A DNA stretch of 64,000 nucleotides. Source: Paenibacillus agri. GTDB lineage: Bacteria > Bacillota > Bacilli > Paenibacillales > Paenibacillaceae. This document shows positions 43,303 through 51,739 of this stretch, piece after piece. Position numbers and translations under genes: made by a program. The notes beneath the pieces are model-generated. The model was not told where the DNA came from, did no database searches, and saw nothing but the letters and a program-made list of their open reading frames with translations. The number at the start of each line of letters is the position of its first letter. The first letter of the stretch is position 1. The DNA is taken from positions 124,001 through 188,000 of the forward strand of contig NZ_JABWCS010000213.1 of assembly GCF_013359945.1 (NCBI RefSeq), given 5' to 3'.

Positions 43303-44343
43303 ATGACAGTATCATATCGCATTGCTTTAGCTGGCTGCGGGGGAATGGCGAATGCCTGGGTAGAATATGCACTCGGGCGGAAGGATACGGAAATTGTTGC
43401 ACTGGTTGATCTGTACCCCTCGGCTGCACAAGCAATGGCTGCCCGTTATAATTTAACCTGCCCAACGTTCACCGATCTGAAGCAGGCTATTGCCGAGACC
43501 GGTGCTACCCTTGTATTTGACGTGACGATTCCGGAAAGCCATTTCACAATTGCCCGGACGGCACTGGAAATGGGTTGTCAGGTCTTCGGAGAGAAACCGC
43601 TCGCTGGCACAATGGCAGAATGTAATGAGATTGTGGCCTTAACGGAGCGGACGGGTAAGACGCATGCTGTGATGCAGAACCGTCGCTTTGATCATCGGAT
43701 TCGTTCACTACGGAGCTTGATGGAACAGGGGACTATCGGCAGAACCGGGTATATCGGCGCAAGCTTCTTCCTGGCTCCCCATTTCGGTGGCTTTCGTGAT
43801 GCGATGGAGAGTCCATTGTTGCTGGACATGGCGGTACATACCTTTGATCAGGCCCGATACATCAGCGGAGCCAATCCGGTGACGGTATATTGCCAGGAAT
43901 TTAATCCTCCGGGATCATGGTATGCTGGGAATGCCGCGGCCATATGTATTTTTGAAATGTCCGACGGTTCTGTGTTTAGTTACCAAGGTTCCTGGTGTGC
44001 GGAAGGCGCGCCGACGTCATGGGAAGCTTCCTGGCGAATTACCGGAGAGAAGGGGACTGCGCTTTGGGATGGCAATGGTATGCCTTATGCCGAGGTGGTG
44101 ACATCCGGCGACCAGACCGGCAAATTCCTCTATGATTATGAAACCGTTCAAGGCCCGGAAGTGGAAATGAAGAATACATTCCATCCAGGTTGTCTGGATG
44201 AAATGTTCTTGTCACTGGAAGAGCAGCGTCCGGCAGAGACAGACTGCAGGGATAATCGTTACAGTATGGCCATGGTGTTCGGAGCACTGGAGAGTGCTCG
44301 AACCGGGCAGAAGATCGTTATTGCAGATCTAATCAACGTTTAA
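43303..44343 (+). CDS. Gfo/Idh/MocA-family oxidoreductase 3
   Basis: 346-residue dehydrogenase: YRIALAGCGGMANAWVEYAL, VFGEKPLAGT (EKP motif), and LLLDMAVHTFDQARYISGANPVTVYC with the conserved Asp/His of the second domain. It is 16 bp after the TIM-barrel gene with AAGGAGG upstream. It probably forms a two-gene operon under the divergent AraC regulator. Confidence 0.9.
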   Translation: MTVSYRIALAGCGGMANAWVEYALGRKDTEIVALVDLYPSAAQAMAARYNLTCPTFTDLKQAIAETGATLVFDVTIPESHFTIARTALEMGCQVFGEKPLAGTMAECNEIVALTERTGKTHAVMQNRRFDHRIRSLRSLMEQGTIGRTGYIGASFFLAPHFGGFRDAMESPLLLDMAVHTFDQARYISGANPVTVYCQEFNPPGSWYAGNAAAICIFEMSDGSVFSYQGSWCAEGAPTSWEASWRITGEKGTALWDGNGMPYAEVVTSGDQTGKFLYDYETVQGPEVEMKNTFHPGCLDEMFLSLEEQRPAETDCRDNRYSMAMVFGALESARTGQKIVIADLINV

Positions 44344-44357
44344 AGAAATTTAACAGG

Positions 44358-44395
44358 GCCAGCAAAGCGGTTACAACCGTTTTTGCTGGCTTTTT
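44358..44395 (+). terminator. terminator of the TIM-barrel/dehydrogenase operon
   Basis: GCCAGCAAA (44358-44366) and TTTGCTGGC (44382-44390), with inner GCGGTT/AACCGT pairing, then T5. Confidence 0.9.
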
Positions 44396-44437
44396 CGTAT
44401 ATATTGATAAAAAGTTCTCTCCAGTATCAATTTTATA

Positions 44438-44467
44438 TTGACCTACAAACCGTCCAGACGGTACACT
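44438..44467 (+). promoter_or_regulatory. promoter and palindromic operator of the TetR/SMR operon
   Basis: TTGACC (44438-44443) and TACACT (44462-44467) are 18 bases apart. The perfect palindrome ACCGTCCAGACGGT (44449-44462) fills the spacer, an arrangement typical of TetR autorepression. Confidence 0.65.
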
Positions 44468-44488
44468 AAATATAAAGAGGTGATGTTA

Positions 44489-45043
44489 TTGACAGCTCAT
44501 AATGTCAATTCCAAACGGGAAGCGATTCTGAATGCAGCCTCAACAATTGTACAGCGGGACGGAATGGGTCAGCTGACGCTGGATGCGGTTGCGAAGGAAG
44601 CAGGAGTCAGCAAGGGCGGACTGTTGTATCATTTTTCAAGTAAAGATGCCCTGATTACCGGCATGGTGGATAAGAGCAATGAAGAATACGGGCAGAATGT
44701 CCAGCTGAAGGCAGAGGCTGATCCTACTGTACAAGGGTCGTGGAGTCGTGCATATGTGGGAACCGCCTTTGAGGAGGTGGAGCAGGGCCTCGACAGGAGT
44801 TCAGCGCTGTTCGCTGCTGCTTTTGCAAATCCCAAGCTGCTGGACGGAATGAGGGAGCAGTTCAAGAACTGGCAGAATAACATTATCCATGATGGTATCG
44901 ATCCTGTACAAGCTACCATTATCAGGCTGGCCGCCGATGGGCTATGGTTTACGGAGCTGTTCGGAATGGCCCAACTGGACGAGAAGCTGCGGGATCAAGT
45001 GTTTGAACAATTAATTTCATGGTCTGGAGGAAATAAAGAATAA
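44489..45043 (+). CDS. TetR/AcrR-family repressor of the SMR exporter
   Basis: 184 residues with helix-turn-helix REAILNAASTIVQRDGMGQLTLDAVAKEAGVSKGGLLYHFSSKDALI in the first 55, then a helical ligand domain. The TTG start at 44489 is six bases after AGAGGTG; the ATG at 44483 abuts that site. The TAA stop overlaps the ATG of the exporter gene (TAATG), so the two are co-translated. The upstream palindrome within the promoter is the likely operator. Confidence 0.88.
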   Translation: MTAHNVNSKREAILNAASTIVQRDGMGQLTLDAVAKEAGVSKGGLLYHFSSKDALITGMVDKSNEEYGQNVQLKAEADPTVQGSWSRAYVGTAFEEVEQGLDRSSALFAAAFANPKLLDGMREQFKNWQNNIIHDGIDPVQATIIRLAADGLWFTELFGMAQLDEKLRDQVFEQLISWSGGNKE

Positions 45044-45411
45044 TGGGTTACTTGTATCTAGCTGTATCTATCTTATTTGAGTTGTTCGGGACGTCGATGC
45101 TTAAGGCATCACAAGGATTCAGCAAGCCGCTGCCAGTTATCGGGGTTGTTGTTGGTTTTGTTGTAGCCTTCTTCTTCTTATCGCTTACATTGAAAACAAT
45201 TCCGCTGAATGCCGCTTATGCTATCTGGTCAGGGGTCGGTTCGGTGGCTACCGTCATTATTTCTGTACTGATCTGGAAGGAAAAAATATCGACCGGCAGT
45301 CTTGTCGGCATCGCTCTGATCGTAATCGGTGTAGTCGTCCTGAATCTGTTCGGCCCGGGTCACGGGGATACAACGAGTTCCGCACAAACCGAAGTGGTCT
45401 CCGCTAAATAA
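45043..45411 (+). CDS. small multidrug resistance (SMR) family exporter
   Basis: 122-residue four-helix transporter of the EmrE/QacC/EbrA group. The membrane-embedded Glu needed for proton/drug exchange is E13 in VSILFELFGTSMLKAS; AAYAIWSGVGSVATVIISVLIWKE is the conserved helix 3/4 region. The C-terminal tail (GHGDTTSSAQTEVVSAK) is longer than usual. Only one SMR gene is present, so it would work as a homodimer. Quaternary ammonium or dye-type cations are the usual substrates. Confidence 0.9.
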   Translation: MGYLYLAVSILFELFGTSMLKASQGFSKPLPVIGVVVGFVVAFFFLSLTLKTIPLNAAYAIWSGVGSVATVIISVLIWKEKISTGSLVGIALIVIGVVVLNLFGPGHGDTTSSAQTEVVSAK

Positions 45412-45465
45412 CAAATGCGGGTGTCCTAATTGCCAATGGCTGTTTGGGACACCCGCATTTGTTTT
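45412..45465. terminator. bidirectional terminator between SMR and LysE genes
   Basis: CAAATGCGGGTGTCC (45412-45426) pairs with GGACACCCGCATTTG (45447-45461), followed by TTTT; convergent genes flank it. Confidence 0.9.
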
Positions 45466-46093
45466 AAAGACCCAGAGATTGAATGAGGGCGAGTATACCG
45501 AAAGATAACATCACCAATCCAGACAGTTTGTTGAACAAGGTCTGCTTCGAGCCTCCTGCCGTCATTTTGCTCCGGAACAAAGTAGTGCTGCCTACCAAAC
45601 AGATCCACCATATAACGGAACCCAGAAAAACACCGCCTATCAAAAACGGCATGTCGGAGTTGTTATGCGACAACTGAACACCGGAAGCGCTGAAAACGCC
45701 GAGAAAGAAAACAATCGTCATAGGATTGGATAACGTCAAAAGCAGCGTTACTATGTATGTATTTAGTAAATTTTTTGGAGAATAAGATTCGGTGCTGCTT
45801 CTCATCCGGGGAGTAGATAGTAAAGATTTCATGCCAAGATAACAAATAAACAGTCCGCCTAGGGCTTGTAGCAACGTTTTGTAGTCAACCAGAAAAGTAG
45901 TGAGAGTGGATAAACCTAACCCTGCGATACAACCATAGATTGCGTCCGCTGTGGCTGCTCCCAAACCACAGGATAGTCCGTTTTTGAAACCTGAGGTCAG
46001 GGTCTCTTTGATACATAATATGCTGATAGGACCTACAGGAGCTGCGATAGAAACTCCTAATAGGATTCCTTTTGCGAGCCATTCCCAAGTCAT
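45464..46093 (-). CDS. LysE/RhtB-family amino acid exporter
   Basis: 209-residue membrane protein with six helices. The family start GILLGVSIAAPVGPISILCIKETLTSGFKNGLSCGLGAATADAIYG contains the conserved APVGP. Further helices include ALGGLFICYLGMKSLLS and FLGVFSASG. It is preceded 19 bp upstream by an Lrp/AsnC regulator in the same direction, the usual partner for amino acid export genes. The substrate is unknown. Confidence 0.9.
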   Translation of the reverse strand: MTWEWLAKGILLGVSIAAPVGPISILCIKETLTSGFKNGLSCGLGAATADAIYGCIAGLGLSTLTTFLVDYKTLLQALGGLFICYLGMKSLLSTPRMRSSTESYSPKNLLNTYIVTLLLTLSNPMTIVFFLGVFSASGVQLSHNNSDMPFLIGGVFLGSVIWWICLVGSTTLFRSKMTAGGSKQTLFNKLSGLVMLSFGILALIQSLGL

Positions 46094-46112
46094 AGGGATG
46101 CACTCCTTTTCT

Positions 46113-46544
46113 CTATTCTTCTTTCAGCGTAGATAATATAAAAATCGTATTGGAACGAACAACGTCATGATTCGCCTTTAGCGTATGCGTTATAAAGCTC
46201 TCCATTTCGGATAGGTCCGGTAATCCAACTTTTAGGAGATAGTCATATTCACCCGAAATATGGTGACATTCTAGTACTAACGGTGACTGAGTAATGTTCT
46301 TGCGGAATTGCTCAGTTTTGGCTGAGCCATTCAGTTGTACAAAAATAAAAACCACGAAGTTGTACCCTATAGCTTTACGGTTCAATTTGACTGTGAATTG
46401 ATCAATCACTCCGTTTTTCTCTAGTTTTCGTATTCTTTCCGTGACGGCAGGCACGGATAAGTGTATGGCTTTACTAATTTCGGAACTTGTGATGCGACCG
46501 TTGGCCTTGAGCATTTCCAAAATCTGAAGATCGATGTCGTCCAT
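46113..46544 (-). CDS. Lrp/AsnC-family transcriptional regulator
   Basis: 143 residues: N-terminal helix-turn-helix (DIDLQILEMLKANGRITSSEISKAIHLSVPAVTERIRKLEKNGVI) and C-terminal RAM/effector domain (FVVFIFVQLN, HHISGEYDYLLKVGLPDLSEMESFITHTL). The start ATG at 46544 is eight bases after AAAGGAG; the GTG at 46553 overlaps that site. Co-directional with and just upstream of the LysE-type exporter, which it probably controls in response to an amino acid. Confidence 0.9.
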   Translation of the reverse strand: MDDIDLQILEMLKANGRITSSEISKAIHLSVPAVTERIRKLEKNGVIDQFTVKLNRKAIGYNFVVFIFVQLNGSAKTEQFRKNITQSPLVLECHHISGEYDYLLKVGLPDLSEMESFITHTLKANHDVVRSNTIFILSTLKEE

Positions 46545-46749
46545 TGCTTTCACTCCTTTAGGCTAATTATACAAAAAACGAAATAAATGAAAATGTATGT
46601 ACTAAAAATGAAAATTTATTTAAGTGTTTATCTAATTGGGTTTAAAATAATTAAATTGAGCTTGGCTGAAAGTGGATTGAACTTTAAAACTTTAACCGCA
46701 AAAATAGTGAGATCGTAAGGGAGTTATGCACAAACGGATGTTTCTCCTC

Positions 46750-46800
46750 TAAATAAGAAATGCCCTGCTCCTCTAAAGGAACAGGGCATTTCTTATTTAG
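46750..46800 (-). terminator. terminator of the DUF1657 gene
   Basis: CTAAATAAGAAATGCCCTG and its exact complement CAGGGCATTTCTTATTTAG form a 19-bp perfect stem around a 13-base loop. The stem overlaps the last codons of the leftward gene and ends in a T-rich strand for leftward transcription. Confidence 0.85.
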
Positions 46801-47003
46801 AAGCCTTTATATTGAGGCTCTTCTTTTTCCAATTCTTGAACCCGGCTCTCTACTTGCTGTACGATTTGCTGTGTTTGTGCTGCAGCGTTGGTAAACAGTG
46901 TTTTGGCATCCTGATTTTGTGTTGAAAGAGCGAATTGTTCCAAGCTAGCCTGAGCGCCTTTTAGAGAAGAGAGACATGTTTTTACCTGCGAAGCTACCGT
47001 CAT
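46797..47003 (-). CDS. DUF1657 domain protein
   Basis: 68-residue helical protein: MTVASQVKTCLSSLKGAQASLEQFALSTQNQDAKTLFTNAAAQTQQIVQQVESRV is the full DUF1657 domain, followed by a short charged tail. AAGGAGG precedes the ATG. The same domain occurs as the C-terminus of the divergent 47170-48030 protein (FSLSTQNKEAKQMYEDASKQLLEMVQ against FALSTQNQDAKTLFTNAAAQTQQIVQ). Stand-alone DUF1657 genes are found with spoVA-type spore operons in Bacillales, so a spore role is likely. Confidence 0.88.
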   Translation of the reverse strand: MTVASQVKTCLSSLKGAQASLEQFALSTQNQDAKTLFTNAAAQTQQIVQQVESRVQELEKEEPQYKGF

Positions 47004-47169
47004 TTGTAAGTTCCTCCTTCGGGTGATTGATACTGATTAACGTTGAATATGATTCACTCCGGTTTGCGTCATTATTCAGGGGAAAAAATCCCTGTTTTCT
47101 TCCGGTTCAATTAACAAATAATGAATGTGTTAAGCAACATGGACACTTAAATCAGAGGAGGAGTTACAG

Positions 47170-48030
47170 TTGCCGTTATGGTTGGAGGTTATTGTGCGGA
47201 CGCTATGCGCCGTCGTGGTTCTTTTCTTTTTAACCAGATTGCTCGGGAAGAGACAGGTGTCTCAGCTCTCGTTATTCGAATACATTACAGGCATTACCAT
47301 CGGGAGCTTGGCGGCCTATATATCCATGGATACAGAGAAGAATTGGTTTCTTGGCCTCATTGCCCTTGCGGTCTGGGTTGCCGTCTCGCTTGGCTCTGAA
47401 TGGTTGCAGATCAAGAGTAAGAAAGCAAGAGATTTCATGGACTTCAAATCTGCGGTCCTTGTTAAGGATGGTAAAATTCTCGAAGAAAATCTGAAGAAGG
47501 AGCGCTTGTCTTCGGATGAATTGCTGGCTGAACTGCGTAAGAAGGATGTCTTCAGGCTCGCTGATGTTGAGTTTGCGATGATGGAATCCTCCGGTACAAT
47601 TAACGTCCTGCTGAAAAAGGAGAACCAGCCGTTAACTGCCAAGGATCTTGGGATTATCGTTCCTCAGCAAAAAGAGCCGCTGGCTGTCATCATGGACGGG
47701 AAGGTGCTGGATGAGCCGCTGGATAATCTGGGCCAGACCCGGGGCTGGCTGCAAGGCAAGCTCGAACTGCTGGGATTGAATACCGAAGATGTGTTTCTGG
47801 GACAGGTAGATTCCTACGGTGATCTGACCGTGGATCTCTATGCGGACAAAATCAAGGTGCCGGAGTTACAGGAGAAGCCGCAGCTCTACGCCACCCTCAA
47901 AAAAGCCGAAGCAGACATGGAATTGTTCAGCCTTTCTACACAGAACAAGGAAGCTAAACAAATGTACGAGGACGCTTCTAAGCAGCTGCTGGAGATGGTG
48001 CAGACCTTAAAGCCTTATCTTCAGGGCTAG
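47170..48030 (+). CDS. 2Duf/YetF-like membrane protein (DUF421 plus DUF1657)
   Basis: 286 residues. The N-terminal half has about three helices (VIVRTLCAVVVLFFLTRLLGKRQVSQLSLFEYITGITIGSLAAY), followed by the DUF421 soluble domain (about 85-225; SAVLVKDGKILEENLKKERLSSDELLAELRKK, LGIIVPQQKEPLAVIMDGK). The last 50 residues are a DUF1657 domain. This two-domain architecture is that of 2Duf, found in spoVA2mob operons and linked to wet-heat resistance of spores. TTG start at 47170 with GGAGGAG upstream. Divergent from the small DUF1657 gene. The role in this organism is inferred from architecture. Confidence 0.85.
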   Translation: MPLWLEVIVRTLCAVVVLFFLTRLLGKRQVSQLSLFEYITGITIGSLAAYISMDTEKNWFLGLIALAVWVAVSLGSEWLQIKSKKARDFMDFKSAVLVKDGKILEENLKKERLSSDELLAELRKKDVFRLADVEFAMMESSGTINVLLKKENQPLTAKDLGIIVPQQKEPLAVIMDGKVLDEPLDNLGQTRGWLQGKLELLGLNTEDVFLGQVDSYGDLTVDLYADKIKVPELQEKPQLYATLKKAEADMELFSLSTQNKEAKQMYEDASKQLLEMVQTLKPYLQG

Positions 48031-48064
48031 AGAAGCGTCGCTCGTAGTGTCAGATTTTTTTGCG

Positions 48065-49186
48065 CTATTGAAACACCTCACGATCCCAACAGCGGATCTC
48101 GTCAATAGTAAAGGACTGGCCATTCTCCGCGGAGTTTGTCAGCCTGAGTGAGAGACGATCGCTGGCAAGTTCCATAGTAAACAGCTCCTCAATATGAAAA
48201 ATACCGGGAGGCAGTGTTGCACCATAGATCGCCCCCGCCACAGCGGCGGCAGCCCGGGCCGTGATCTGGGCCTCATTTCTCCCTTGAAGTCCATATTCCG
48301 CAGTAAAGGGAAGACCGTTCTTCGTGCCACAAGCATCTACCTTAATAGCAAATTGATCACTACCATAGCGGAGCTTGCCAAAAGACCATACTGCCGCTTT
48401 ACGCATTCGTTCGCTACGTAGCATTTTTTTCAGTCCGAGTTTTTGTAGCCAAGCTACAGCACCGGTAGCGATTCGGGAATCGAAGCACAGGCGGGTGGAG
48501 ACAGAAGGGATGCCGAGTGTCCGGGGCAAGGTCTGCTGGTCGGAAAAAGGAAATCGGTAGGCTGTGCGGCGCCCCAGACCCTCCCCAAGATCACTTATCT
48601 TACCGCTTGTAAAACTGGTCGCTGCCACAAGGCTTCCGTTCTCAACAATATTGAAGTCTGCCCTTAGATTGTCCACGGTCCATTCAATGGCTGCTTTTCC
48701 ATGACTATCACCAAGTCCAAGCATAATGGTGATGTCCGCGCGGTTGGCATGATCCATGGCTTCACTGGCTTGGCGAGCCAGCATGTTGGTCAAGCCGGGG
48801 GCTAGTCCGACACTCAATACAGCTGTTCCAGGGAGTGGTCTAGAGGGGGATGCCAGCGCTTCAAGGCGGGTAAGAAAAGCGCCGTTAGCAGAAACATCCA
48901 CATAATACACTCCGTTTTGCAAGCAAGCTTCAGCGAAAGTAGTATCTTGCTGATCCATACACATCACTATAAGTTTCGCCCGTTTTAGCAGCTTTGGGTC
49001 TGCTTTTTCTGTGAGATCCAGGCGCAGCGGTTTCACCTTGCCGCCTGTGGTCTTGCTGAACTGCTCAGCACGTTCCAGGCTGCGGCCTGCAGCATAGACA
49101 TGCCCAGGAAAGTGTTTGCTGAGCAGGGTGCAGATTTGTGAGCCGACATGGCCGTAACCGCCGATGACGATAATATCCTTGTTCAT
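48065..49186 (-). CDS. saccharopine dehydrogenase-like NAD(P)-binding protein
   Basis: 373 residues. The N-terminal Rossmann domain (IIVIGGYGHVGSQICTLLSKHFPGHVYAAGRS, about 4-35) and VYYVDVSANGAFL are typical of the saccharopine dehydrogenase/carboxynorspermidine group; the C-terminal half resembles its catalytic domain but gives no specific function. Divergent from the LuxR gene 115 bp away, which probably controls it. A true lysine-pathway role is unlikely, as no related genes are nearby. Confidence 0.8.
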   Translation of the reverse strand: MNKDIIVIGGYGHVGSQICTLLSKHFPGHVYAAGRSLERAEQFSKTTGGKVKPLRLDLTEKADPKLLKRAKLIVMCMDQQDTTFAEACLQNGVYYVDVSANGAFLTRLEALASPSRPLPGTAVLSVGLAPGLTNMLARQASEAMDHANRADITIMLGLGDSHGKAAIEWTVDNLRADFNIVENGSLVAATSFTSGKISDLGEGLGRRTAYRFPFSDQQTLPRTLGIPSVSTRLCFDSRIATGAVAWLQKLGLKKMLRSERMRKAAVWSFGKLRYGSDQFAIKVDACGTKNGLPFTAEYGLQGRNEAQITARAAAAVAGAIYGATLPPGIFHIEELFTMELASDRLSLRLTNSAENGQSFTIDEIRCWDREVFQ

Positions 49187-49301
49187 TGTGTGTTGCCTCT
49201 CCTGACTTGATGATATAATGTGCTGCTATATAATTAGTAATTATCATCGTGAAGTCAGAATGAAACCATCCCATATTTGTGGGATTCAGAAGGAGAAGGG
49301 C

Positions 49302-50387
49302 ATGTCACAGAGTCTGGAAGCGTTCAAGAAAGAGCTGGAGCGACTGGAGAGAAGAACGTCATCATCGCATGAATACAGGGAGGCGATGATTAGCAGGCTG
49401 AAGGACTGGATTCCGTTCGATGCTGCTTGCTGCACAACGGTTGATCCATACACGCTCTTGTCCACGGGAGCCATTGCGGGAGAAGGTATTGAAGCCATTC
49501 ATGCCCGGCTGTTTGAATATGAATATTTGCATGAAGATTTCAACAAATACGACGATTTGGTCCACCGGCCGGTCCCTGTGGCAACACTTAGTGGTGCCAC
49601 AGAAGGAGAACTGGGGCGAAGCGGACGTTATCTTGCTGTGCTCCAGCCTGCGGGACTAGGGGATGAAATCCGTGCAGCTTTGCTGGCCGGAGGGGCCTGC
49701 TGGGGATACCTGACATTGTTCAGGGCAGCGGAAGGATCTTTCTTTTTCCAGGCAGCGGAGGAAGCCTTTCTGGCGGCTGCCGCGCCATGGATCGCCCAGA
49801 CCTTGCGAAGGTACACATTAAGCACGCCACCAGAGGATATTCAGGGTCTGCAGGAGGAAGTTGGCATCCTTGTGTTGTCTCATGAATTGAACCCGATCGC
49901 GTCCAATGGTCAAGCCAGGAAATGGCTGTCCATGCTTGGGGAGTGGGAACAGCTTGAGCCGGAGATCCTGCCAAGTCCGGTGCGGGCAGTATGCTCGCGC
50001 GCGCTTGCAGAGCTGACTGCTGAGCATCAGCCCTCTAAGGCCAAGATTTGTCTGCGATTGCCATCAGGCCATTATTTGGGCATTGCTGCCAGCATACTGG
50101 ACGAGTCTTCTGGTCAGGTTCAGCTGGCTGTTACCTTTGAGCCAGCCCAGATCGCCGACATTTTGCCGCTAATTGCCGAGTCATATGGATTGTCGTCACG
50201 AGAGAAAGAAATCGTGGAGCAAATCTCTAAAGGGCTATCCACCAAGGAACTAGCTCACAATCTACATATCTCTACGTACACCGTTCAGGATCATCTCAAG
50301 TCGATTTTCACCAAGACGCGTGTCACGAGTCGCAGAGAACTAATCTGGCGTTTGTTTTCTCGTTACAGCAGTGATAAGAAAGCGTGA
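49302..50387 (+). CDS. LuxR-family transcriptional regulator
   Basis: 361 residues. The N-terminal region (1-290) resembles a sensing domain with FDAACCTTVDPYTLLSTGAIAGEG and a central Ala/Leu-rich part; the C-terminal LuxR helix-turn-helix (about 295-355) is YGLSSREKEIVEQISKGLSTKELAHNLHISTYTVQDHLKSIFTKTRVTSRREL. There is no receiver domain, so it is probably ligand-responsive. The start ATG at 49302 follows AGAAGGAGAAGG; the longer frame back to 49218 lacks a site. Confidence 0.85.
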   Translation: MSQSLEAFKKELERLERRTSSSHEYREAMISRLKDWIPFDAACCTTVDPYTLLSTGAIAGEGIEAIHARLFEYEYLHEDFNKYDDLVHRPVPVATLSGATEGELGRSGRYLAVLQPAGLGDEIRAALLAGGACWGYLTLFRAAEGSFFFQAAEEAFLAAAAPWIAQTLRRYTLSTPPEDIQGLQEEVGILVLSHELNPIASNGQARKWLSMLGEWEQLEPEILPSPVRAVCSRALAELTAEHQPSKAKICLRLPSGHYLGIAASILDESSGQVQLAVTFEPAQIADILPLIAESYGLSSREKEIVEQISKGLSTKELAHNLHISTYTVQDHLKSIFTKTRVTSRRELIWRLFSRYSSDKKA

Positions 50388-50567
50388 GATGCTGATCCGG
50401 AAAAATCGGCTTTGTGTACAGGTTGATACTAGTTGACCGCTAATTTCGCCAAGGCGAAGAACTCCCCGCTGTACGGAATGTTGCTACATTTTTATTTCTC
50501 TACTGCGGGAGCTATACTAGTAACGTAAAGCATTCGTCATAACTTCTGGTTGAGAGGATGATGTTCA

Positions 50568-51560
50568 ATGGATTATGCAAAGCTAGGTTCCACAGGACTT
50601 GAAGTTTCACGTATTTGCCTGGGCTGCATGAGCTATGGGATACCCGAGCGGGGGAGCCATGCCTGGACACTGGGAGAAGAAGAGAGCCGGCCGTTCATCC
50701 GCCGCGCGCTTGAGCTGGGCATTAACTTCTTTGATACGGCCAATGTATACTCCGATGGGACAAGCGAAGAGATTGTCGGACGGGCATTGAAGGATTTTGC
50801 AGCCCGTGATGATGTGGTCATCGCAACGAAGGTTCATGGCCGGATGCGACCGGGTCCTAATGGCGGCGGACTTTCGCGCAAAGTCATTATGAGTGAAATC
50901 GACCACAGTCTGAAGCGTCTGGGTACGGATTATGTTGACCTATACCAGATTCACCGCTGGGACAGTGAGACGCCGATTGAAGAGACCATGGAGGCGCTCC
51001 ATGATGTCGTCAAAGCGGGTAAAGCCCGCTATATCGGGGCTTCCTCGATGTATGCCTGGCAGTTTCTTAAAGCGCTGCATGTAGCGGAAAGCCATGGCTG
51101 GACGCGTTTTGTCTCCATGCAGAACTATCTCAACTTGTTGTACCGTGAAGAAGAACGGGAGATGCTGCCGCTCTGCGAAGCTGAGGGCATTGGTGTCATC
51201 CCGTGGAGTCCGCTGGCCCGCGGCCGGCTGACACGGGACTTCGAAGAGTCGAGTGCGCGTTCCCTGACCGATGAATTCGGGAAGCAATTATACGCCAAGA
51301 CCGACGAAGCCGATCACCGTGTGGCCACACAGGTGAAGGAGATTGCCGAAGAGCGTGGCATTCCGCGCGCGCAGGTGGCTCTGGCTTGGGTGCTGCAGAA
51401 GAAGCCGGTAACTGCGCCGATTATCGGCGCGACCAAGATGCAGCACCTGGAGGATGCGGTGGCAGCCGTTGACATCCGGCTGACCCCGGATGAAGTGCAG
51501 CGGCTGGAATCCGCCTATGTGCCGCACGAAGTCAGCGGTGGACTCGGCCGTACTTTTTAG
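50568..51560 (+). CDS. aldo/keto reductase
   Basis: 330-residue NADPH-dependent aldo/keto reductase of the YghZ/Kvbeta-like group. The catalytic tetrad is visible as D and Y in NFFDTANVYSDGTSEEIVG, K in DDVVIATKVHG, and H in YVDLYQIHRWD. A late IIGATKMQHLEDAVAAVDIRL matches the cofactor end. The Shine-Dalgarno GAGAGGATG precedes the ATG. Monogenic, with its own terminator; physiological substrate unknown. Confidence 0.9.
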   Translation: MDYAKLGSTGLEVSRICLGCMSYGIPERGSHAWTLGEEESRPFIRRALELGINFFDTANVYSDGTSEEIVGRALKDFAARDDVVIATKVHGRMRPGPNGGGLSRKVIMSEIDHSLKRLGTDYVDLYQIHRWDSETPIEETMEALHDVVKAGKARYIGASSMYAWQFLKALHVAESHGWTRFVSMQNYLNLLYREEEREMLPLCEAEGIGVIPWSPLARGRLTRDFEESSARSLTDEFGKQLYAKTDEADHRVATQVKEIAEERGIPRAQVALAWVLQKKPVTAPIIGATKMQHLEDAVAAVDIRLTPDEVQRLESAYVPHEVSGGLGRTF

Positions 51561-51601
51561 CAGAGCTTATAGCGACAGCTACAGATTACACATATTCATA
51601 A

Positions 51602-51638
51602 AGTCAGTTCCGGGACAAGCGGGGCTGGCTTTTTTTGC
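51602..51638 (+). terminator. terminator after the aldo/keto reductase gene
   Basis: AGTCAG / CTGGCT (one G-U) with inner CCG/CGG pairing, followed by T7. Confidence 0.75.
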
Positions 51639-51739
51639 ATTCTGGCTTAATCAGCCGCCGTACCTCGTATCGCATAACTTATTGTTAAATTGGCAAACTA
51701 AAGCAGATTTCCATCAACTTATGACCGGAGGCGAAGACC

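Noticed and set aside
47044-47076. Sigma-G-like promoter between the divergent DUF1657 and 2Duf genes
   Set aside because: TGAATA and CATTATT are present, but the spacing is about 20 bases, too long for a confident call.
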